Source: a bacterium
GTDB taxonomy: Bacteria > Eisenbacteria > RBG-16-71-46 > CAIMUX01
DNA length: 64,000 nucleotides
NCBI GenBank assembly: GCA_030431975.1
Contig: JAUIHP010000016.1
Coordinates: 1-64,000 of the forward strand
Direction of reading: 5' to 3'
Below, piece after piece: positions 58,668 through 64,000 of this stretch. Both the position numbers and the translations under genes were made by a program. Below the pieces are notes generated by a model. That model searched no databases, was not told the DNA's origin, and saw nothing but the letters and a program-made list of their open reading frames with translations. The number at the start of each line of letters is the position of its first letter. Within the stretch, counting starts at the first letter, position 1.

Positions 58668-60101
58668 CTAACGAAGCGCGGATTGATCACGCCCATTGAA
58701 GAGCCCTCCTCTCGCATACTGGAAGATCTGGTCCGAGCCGACGCGGAGGACGAACTCATCCTTGCTCCACGCCATCTCGAGTCGTCCGTTGTAGCCGTCG
58801 CGCCCGATCATTCGGATCCCGCCGCCGTAGGAGACCTGAACATTGCGGGCGGAGATCTCTTCGAACTCATTGAAGACCTGACCGACGTCCGTCAGTAGGT
58901 AAACGTCCAGCCCGGGCCCTCCGACCTGGTTGTCGACCCACAGGGGCCATCGATACTCGAGTGACAAACCGGTGAGCCCGCGATCGCGCCATCGGTAGTC
59001 TTTGAAGCCACGAAAGAGGTCGGGTTCATCGTTGGTCAGCAATCGTTGGAACGGAATGAGATCGCTCTCTTCGTCCAACCAGTTGACGTAGCCGCGAATG
59101 GCGAGGGCTCGTTCCGTGTGCCAGAGGCCGATGAACTGCTCCAGGTCGAGTCGGTACGACCAGAAAGAGGACTCCGCCTCGTCACCGGTGGACGTGAAGT
59201 AGGTCGCACGCAGACGTTGGATGCTTCCGGACTCGGGTCGTCCGGTCTTCATCGTGCCGTCGCGAACGATGCCGAGGTTGAGGGTCAATCCTGTCGAGAG
59301 GTCGCCGTATCCAAAGGGACGGGTGCGTTCGCGGGTTCCGTTGAAGAGGTCGGGGAGAGCGGGTTCATCTTCATCGTGAGGTCGGCGTGCGCCGACTCCC
59401 GAATAGAGAGTCCCAAGCTCGATGCGAAGCTCGTCTTTGATCCGTTGGCTGACGAGGAATCCGCCCCAGCTCGTTTCCTGTGAGTAGAAACTTTCGTTGC
59501 GGTTGCCGGCGTCCGGTCCGAGTCCGAAGTAGCGGGCGTTGCGCCGGATCCGGTAGCCGCCGCCGACCTCCAGCATGCTCGCCTTCCGGTCTCCGAAGAG
59601 GGTTCCCAGAGTGGCTTTCGTTTCCCCTTTGCTCGTGAAGGTCGTCCGGATCTTTAGGCGGTTGTGTGGGCCGAAGAACTCCTTGTGGAAGATGGATACG
59701 CCACCGCCGATTCCGGACAGGCCTCCGCCTTTTACGGTCAAAAGCGCACCGTAGGGGAGTTCCTTGGGGCCGAGAATCTGGGCGATCCGGTAGGCGAGCC
59801 CGCTTTCATCCGCATAGACGTAGGCCGCGCCGATCGTGCCGACGACGGCTCGAAAGGGCAGCTGCACGATGCGGTACGGAACGAGGAGCGGGTACTCCCA
59901 CGCGGGTCTGGGATTCTGTTCGACCTCGGTGCTGTTGGAGTCGGCCCTTGCCTCGATGGGTCCCCAGTAGCTCTCGCCGCTTCCGTCCTTCCCATGTGCG
60001 CTCGTGGCGACAACAAGAGTGCCGACGAGGAGGCAGAGAAAGGCGAGAACCAGCGGTGGTTTCCAGATGATCAGACTTCGATCCGGCGTTTGCGGCGTCA
60101 A
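58668..60101 (-). CDS. Omp85/BamA-type outer-membrane barrel without clear POTRA domains
   Basis: This 477-aa protein has a signal peptide (LVLAFLCLLVGTLVVATSA) and an Omp85-like beta barrel: LFRGFKDYRWRDRGLTGLSLEYRWPLWVD, the VRGF/Y-type motif, then LDVYLLTDVGQVFNEFEE, and MAWSKDEFVLRVG near the end. POTRA domains are absent or reduced, so it is more like a short TamA/patatin-type or FhaC-like barrel than BamA. Start TTG 60099-60101 is used because the next upstream start would lie inside rpiA. It precedes the kinase-like gene and may help export or anchor it. Confidence 0.75.
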   Translation of the reverse strand: MTPQTPDRSLIIWKPPLVLAFLCLLVGTLVVATSAHGKDGSGESYWGPIEARADSNSTEVEQNPRPAWEYPLLVPYRIVQLPFRAVVGTIGAAYVYADESGLAYRIAQILGPKELPYGALLTVKGGGLSGIGGGVSIFHKEFFGPHNRLKIRTTFTSKGETKATLGTLFGDRKASMLEVGGGYRIRRNARYFGLGPDAGNRNESFYSQETSWGGFLVSQRIKDELRIELGTLYSGVGARRPHDEDEPALPDLFNGTRERTRPFGYGDLSTGLTLNLGIVRDGTMKTGRPESGSIQRLRATYFTSTGDEAESSFWSYRLDLEQFIGLWHTERALAIRGYVNWLDEESDLIPFQRLLTNDEPDLFRGFKDYRWRDRGLTGLSLEYRWPLWVDNQVGGPGLDVYLLTDVGQVFNEFEEISARNVQVSYGGGIRMIGRDGYNGRLEMAWSKDEFVLRVGSDQIFQYARGGLFNGRDQSALR

Positions 60102-60133
60102 CGATGAGTCCTCGGTCCTTGGGTTTGGGTTGG

Positions 60134-60823
60134 CTACGTTTGGTCGCGAAAGTTTCGTCTCTCGACTCCCGTGGCGGTACCGATGAAGACCTCGTCGGCC
60201 AGGCCGAGAAAGAGCCCGGTCTCGACGATGCCGACACGACAGCTGAGTGCCGCTTCCAACTCCCAGAGATCCCCGAGGTCTTCCTTGAAGTGAAGATCGA
60301 CCACGTAGTTTCCTTCGTCGGTGCGAAATGGTTCGCCGTCGCGGATTCGCAGTGTCGGTTCGGCGCCGAGGCTTTCGAAAAATGACTCGTGTCCGGCCCA
60401 ACCGAAAGGCACGACGTCCACGGGAAGCGCAAAGGTTTCGCCGAGGCGGGAAACGACCTTGGACTCGTCGACCATGACGACGAGTCGCGACGAGGCCTGG
60501 GCTACGATCTTTTCGCGCAGAAGGGAACCGCCTCCGCCTTTGATGAGATTGCCTGCCGGGTCGACTTCGTCGGCGCCGTCGAAGGTGACCTCGATTGGAG
60601 GAACCTCACCCTCCGCTACCAGTGGAATGCCGAGTTCCTGGGCAAGACGCGCCGTTCGCCGTGAGGTCGGAACGCCGACGATATCGTGAACACGCCCGGC
60701 GGAGACTTCCTTGGCAAGGGCTTGCACGAAGAGCTCGGCCGTCGAGCCGGTTCCCAATCCGATGGTTTTTCCGCTCGGAACGATCTTGGCGGCAGCTTCC
60801 GCGCATGCTTGCTTCGGCGTCAT
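60134..60823 (-). CDS. rpiA: Ribose-5-phosphate isomerase A
   Basis: This 229-aa enzyme interconverts ribose 5-phosphate and ribulose 5-phosphate in the pentose phosphate pathway. RpiA marks are IGLGTGSTAELFVQAL, VPTSRRTARLA, TFDGADEVDPAGNLIKGGGGSLLREKI with the catalytic acid residues, and VMVDESK. Length is normal. It ends 32 nt before the start of the Omp85-like gene and diverges from the ABC ATPase gene with 41 nt between the starts. Confidence 0.95.
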   Translation of the reverse strand: MTPKQACAEAAAKIVPSGKTIGLGTGSTAELFVQALAKEVSAGRVHDIVGVPTSRRTARLAQELGIPLVAEGEVPPIEVTFDGADEVDPAGNLIKGGGGSLLREKIVAQASSRLVVMVDESKVVSRLGETFALPVDVVPFGWAGHESFFESLGAEPTLRIRDGEPFRTDEGNYVVDLHFKEDLGDLWELEAALSCRVGIVETGLFLGLADEVFIGTATGVERRNFRDQT

Positions 60824-60864
60824 GCGGGAGATGCTAACATGACCGCCGAAACGAGGAACCCACG

Positions 60865-61620
60865 TTGATCGAAGTTGAGAATCTGCGAAAAGAATACGGA
60901 AGCCGAGTGGCTGTTGACGGCATTTCCTTCCGCGTCGAGCCGGGCCAAATCTTTGGGTTGCTCGGTCCCAACGGCGCCGGCAAGACGACGACGATCTCTT
61001 GCATCTCCGGGCTGATTCGACCGACCTCCGGCACGCTCAACGTCCGCGGTGAGGACATGACCCGTGGTCGATCGGAAGCCCGACGCTCGCTGGGAGTCGT
61101 TCCGCAGGAGCTGGCGATGTACATGGAGGTCTCCGCGCAGGAAAACCTTCAGTACTGGGCCAGTGTTCAGGGGCTTTCCAGCGATGAGGTGAAGCGGAAG
61201 GTACCGGAGATGCTGGAACGTGTCGGCTTGGCCGATCGTGCCAAGGATCCGGTCAAAGACTTCTCCGGCGGGATGAAACGCCGTCTCAATTTGGCGATAG
61301 GTCTCGTCCACGATCCGGAGGTCGTCCTTATGGACGAGCCAACGGTCGGAGTGGATCCGCAAAGTCGGGGACACATCCTGGATCTGATCAAAGAGCGAGC
61401 CGCGGCCGGTTGCGCGATTCTCTACACGACGCACTACATGGGCGAAGCCGAGGGGCTCTGCGACAGCTTTTCGATCATGGATCACGGAAAGGTCATTGCA
61501 GAGGGGACGCTCGACGAGTTGCTGTCTCAGGCGGGAGATGCCATTCAGAGGCAGACCGTTCCGGAGCCGAGTTTGGAGCGGCTGTTCCTCCATCTGACCG
61601 GAAAGGAATTGCGCGAGTGA
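60865..61620 (+). CDS. ABC transporter ATP-binding protein (ABC-2 type export)
   Basis: This 251-aa ATPase has Walker A LLGPNGAGKTTTI, Q-loop VPQELAMY, signature FSGGMKRRLNLA, Walker B VVLMDEPTVGVD, and the switch histidine in YTTHYMGEAE. It is of the DrrA/CcmA-like ABC-2 class. It should power the two membrane permeases downstream for export of a lipid, drug or polymer. The start TTG 60865 opens the fold. It overlaps the next gene by 4 nt (GTGA). Confidence 0.93.
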   Translation: MIEVENLRKEYGSRVAVDGISFRVEPGQIFGLLGPNGAGKTTTISCISGLIRPTSGTLNVRGEDMTRGRSEARRSLGVVPQELAMYMEVSAQENLQYWASVQGLSSDEVKRKVPEMLERVGLADRAKDPVKDFSGGMKRRLNLAIGLVHDPEVVLMDEPTVGVDPQSRGHILDLIKERAAAGCAILYTTHYMGEAEGLCDSFSIMDHGKVIAEGTLDELLSQAGDAIQRQTVPEPSLERLFLHLTGKELRE

Positions 61621-62885
61621 ACGCGCGCAACCTCTATTTCGCCATCGTCAAGGACTTGAAGCGCTGGGCCCGCGATCCCGTCGGGATCCTCTTGTGGGCT
61701 TTCATTCCGCTCGTCATCGCGTTCGTCATGAAGCTCGCATTTGGCGGAGATGAGGTTGCCGTCCAGGCCAAGCTCGTCATCGTGGATCCACAGCCTTCGT
61801 TCGTCACCGGCCTTGTCAAAGGATCCTTTTCGCAGGGTCCTCTCGCCGACCTGTTCGAAGTCACGGAAGCTGATTCGGCAGATGCCGTGGCCAGCGTTCG
61901 CGCCGGGAGGGTTTCGTCGGCGCTGTTTCTCCCTCGCGGTTTTGCCGACGACTATCTGCGCGGTAAGAGACCGCAGCTTCGATTGCTTCAGAATCCGGCC
62001 GAGCAGATTCTTCCGCGAATCAGCGAGGAGACGATGGAGGTTCTGATCGACGGGGCGACCGCGGTTCGAACCGTGCTGGGTGGTCCGATCGAACAGGTCG
62101 TGGATCTGACGCAGGCAGTTTCGCCCCCGTCGGACTCGACTCTGTTCGATGTGACGTCGCGTTTTCGGGGGCCGGCAGAGACGATTGGGGCACATCTCTT
62201 CCCACCGTCGATCGAGGTCGTGGACCGAAAGGTGGGGGAAGGTGGTTCCGACGTCGGGAGGGAGGATGGTGACCCGGGTGTCGGGTTCATGGCGCTCTTC
62301 TTTCCCGGAGTCCTCATCATGTCCCTGCTCTTCGTGGGGCAGGCCGTCGCGGGCGATCTGTGGGAAGAGGAACGCATCGGAACCTTTCGTCGATCGCAGA
62401 CTCTACCCGGGGGAGCGAACTACCTCGTTCTCGCGAAGTTGATCGCGGGGGCAATCCTTCTGTTCGTGATCTTCTTTGCGCTGCTCGTAGTCGGCCGGTA
62501 CCTGTTGCAGATCGAGCTGCAATCCCTCCACCTTGCCGCAGCGTTCCTGGCGCTGACCGGGTTCGCGTTCCTGGCCGGGCTCAGTTGGTTGGCCGTGATC
62601 GCCAAGTCCCAGAACGGTGGGGCCGTGCTCAGCAATCTCTTCATCATGCCCATGATTCTTCTCGGTGGCGGTCTCTTTCCGTTGGAGTCCATGACCGGCT
62701 TGCTTCGAACGATCGGGACACATTCGCCGACCGGGCTCATCCTGCAGGATGTGAAGGGCATTCTCTATGGACGCCCTGACTGGGGTTCCGCGTCGGTGTC
62801 CGTGGCCGTCTGCCTGGTCATCGGTCTCGTGCTCAGCTTCTTCATCGCGCGGCAGGCTCGCCGTCGTTTTCTCGGAGAGGCCTGA
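61617..62885 (+). CDS. ABC-2 type permease (first)
   Basis: This 422-aa membrane protein starts at GTG 61617 inside the stop of the ATPase gene. It has one helix near the start (VGILLWAFIPLVIAFVMKLAF), a large outer domain (about residues 50-220), and five or six helices at the end (GFMALFFPGVLIMSLLFVG, LIAGAILLFVIFFALLVVGR and more). This is the layout of ABC-2 half-transporters with an extracellular domain (YhhJ/DrrB-like). It follows the ATPase and precedes a similar gene, so the two probably form a heterodimer. Confidence 0.88.
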   Translation: MNARNLYFAIVKDLKRWARDPVGILLWAFIPLVIAFVMKLAFGGDEVAVQAKLVIVDPQPSFVTGLVKGSFSQGPLADLFEVTEADSADAVASVRAGRVSSALFLPRGFADDYLRGKRPQLRLLQNPAEQILPRISEETMEVLIDGATAVRTVLGGPIEQVVDLTQAVSPPSDSTLFDVTSRFRGPAETIGAHLFPPSIEVVDRKVGEGGSDVGREDGDPGVGFMALFFPGVLIMSLLFVGQAVAGDLWEEERIGTFRRSQTLPGGANYLVLAKLIAGAILLFVIFFALLVVGRYLLQIELQSLHLAAAFLALTGFAFLAGLSWLAVIAKSQNGGAVLSNLFIMPMILLGGGLFPLESMTGLLRTIGTHSPTGLILQDVKGILYGRPDWGSASVSVAVCLVIGLVLSFFIARQARRRFLGEA

Positions 62886-62887
62886 CG

Positions 62888-64000
62888 ATGAATCTGCGCA
62901 ACGTCGGCGTGCTCTCGCGATTCGATCTCCGCTACATGCTGCGGAGTCGCGAAACCATTCTGTGGATGTTCATCATGCCGGTTCTCTTCATGTTCCTCAT
63001 CGGGCGCATGACGGAAGCCAGAGGCGGTGGTGGTGTTCCCACGATGGCCGTTCAGGACCACGACGGTGGGATGTTGGCCGCCGATCTGTGTGCTCGCATC
63101 GAGTCACTGGGATACGCAGTTCAGCGGGTCGACGCGGACACGACTCTGGCGAAGTACTCCCGTCAGCTGACGATCCCCGGTGGTTTCACGTCAGGTGTTC
63201 TGTCGGGCCAGCCGCAGAACGTGGAATGGTTCCGCAAGGGATCAGGCACCGAGTCGGGTGCGTTGGACCGGGTCCGTGTACAACGAGCCGCGTTTCAAAC
63301 TCTGACCTCCGTCATTGCGATCCAGTCGGAAGGTCGCGAGGTGTCACCAGCAACCTTGGAGGAGCTGCGATCCCGGCCGCGGGCGATCGATCTCGAGGTC
63401 GTCTCCGGCGGGAAAGCGTTCACGGCTCCAGACGGGTTCCAGCAGTCCGTGCCGGGTATCCTCGTCATGTTCGTCGTTCTCGTCTTGATGACGACGGGCG
63501 GCGTGCATTTGGTCATTGAACGGGAAGAAGGGTTGCTGCGTCGGTTGGCGTCGACTCCGGTTTCCCGATCCGAAATCGTGGCCAGCAAACTTGTGGCGCG
63601 AATTCTCGTCGCCATCGTTCAGGCGACCTTTGCCGTCTTATTGGGAACGTTCGTCTTTCGGATCAGCTGGGGTGGTCGCCTACCCGAGATCGGACTTCTG
63701 TTGCTGGTCTACGGAGTCGCGATTTCTGTTCTCTCGATCCTCTTCGGCAATTTGGCGCGGAGTCGCGGCCAGGCCGTGGGACTCGGGGTTCTCTCGGCGA
63801 ACGTGCTGGGTGCTCTGGGTGGATGCTGGTGGCCTATCGAAGTCGTACCTGAGATGATGCAGCGAATCGCGTGGATGCTGCCGACCGGATGGGCCATGTA
63901 CGGAATGCACCGTTTGATGAACTTCGGCTCCGGCTTGGAATCCATACTCATTCCGCTGCTGCTGTTGAGTGGGTTCACGGTGGCGGTGTTCTTCCTGGCC
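62888..64000 (+). CDS. ABC-2 type permease (second), cut by the window edge
   Basis: This frame starts at ATG 62888, 3 nt past the stop of the first permease, and stays open to the window end (371 codons). It has the same layout: one early helix (ETILWMFIMPVLFMFLIG), an outer domain, and later helices (VPGILVMFVVLVLMTTGGVHL, IGLLLLVYGVAISVLSILFG). REEGLLRRLASTPVSRSEIVASK is the typical ABC-2 cytoplasmic loop, and MLPTGWAMYGMHRLM is also usual. It completes an exporter with two different permeases and one ATPase. The last part of the protein is outside. Confidence 0.88.
   Translation, partial: MNLRNVGVLSRFDLRYMLRSRETILWMFIMPVLFMFLIGRMTEARGGGGVPTMAVQDHDGGMLAADLCARIESLGYAVQRVDADTTLAKYSRQLTIPGGFTSGVLSGQPQNVEWFRKGSGTESGALDRVRVQRAAFQTLTSVIAIQSEGREVSPATLEELRSRPRAIDLEVVSGGKAFTAPDGFQQSVPGILVMFVVLVLMTTGGVHLVIEREEGLLRRLASTPVSRSEIVASKLVARILVAIVQATFAVLLGTFVFRISWGGRLPEIGLLLLVYGVAISVLSILFGNLARSRGQAVGLGVLSANVLGALGGCWWPIEVVPEMMQRIAWMLPTGWAMYGMHRLMNFGSGLESILIPLLLLSGFTVAVFFLA

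Overview
The window is a continuous, GC-rich piece of a bacterial chromosome with dense protein coding on both strands and no rRNA, tRNA or CRISPR that I could find. Several traits suggest a deep-branching Gram-negative bacterium of the FCB side, of the Eisenbacteria, Krumholzibacteriota or Latescibacterota kind. These are FlgD-like C-terminal sorting domains on secreted proteins, a GWxTD-domain lipoprotein, FG-GAP repeats, a secreted protein with two GACCL-type cysteine repeats, Omp85-like and other outer-membrane barrels, and many lipoproteins. The placement is an inference from gene content only.

Layout. 1-6050: amino-acid and peptide amide chemistry (alanine racemase end, M20 amidohydrolase; convergent to them a coupled set made of an ATP-grasp/M20 fusion, gamma-glutamyltranspeptidase and an N-formylglutamate-amidohydrolase-like enzyme). 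6219-11093: one large STAND NTPase with a C-terminal PLD-like domain, lower in GC than its surroundings, a possible defence gene. 11389-18748: FHA-GGDEF protein, NagD-type HAD phosphatase, 2Fe-2S ferredoxin, a swivel-first aconitase, a small P-loop protein, a LuxR-type regulator without its phospho-Asp, and a DinB-fold protein. 18839-24504: HerA-like ATPase, then two selenoprotein genes on the minus strand and small envelope proteins. 24723-34412: S9 peptidase, GWxTD lipoprotein, VOC protein, aldehyde dehydrogenase, APH-like kinase, and an ECF-sigma/membrane fusion. 34712-47233: a third selenoprotein (secreted, thioredoxin-like), MOSC protein, beta-propeller, FG-GAP giant and two coupled lipoproteins. 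47357-47540: a small MITE-like element with 24-bp terminal inverted repeats. 47537-64000: SGNH hydrolase, DAHP synthase, glycosyltransferase, YjbQ, PLP trans-sulfuration enzyme with DUF2089 and LiaX-like genes, a secreted kinase-like protein next to an Omp85-like barrel, ribose-5-phosphate isomerase, and an ABC-2 exporter that runs off the right edge.

The main discovery is a set of three genes in which an in-frame UGA sits exactly at a redox cysteine: a thioredoxin lipoprotein (W-U-G-G-C), a SelW/Rdx-like protein (C-G-V-U) and a secreted Omp28-like thioredoxin-fold protein with a FlgD-type tail (U-P-F-C). All three have a hairpin shortly downstream of the UGA with a 5-nt loop whose second base is G. 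In the first two the hairpin is nearly the same sequence. A normal gene caller would truncate or miss all three. The third also has a 12-bp palindrome that hides its Shine-Dalgarno sequence.
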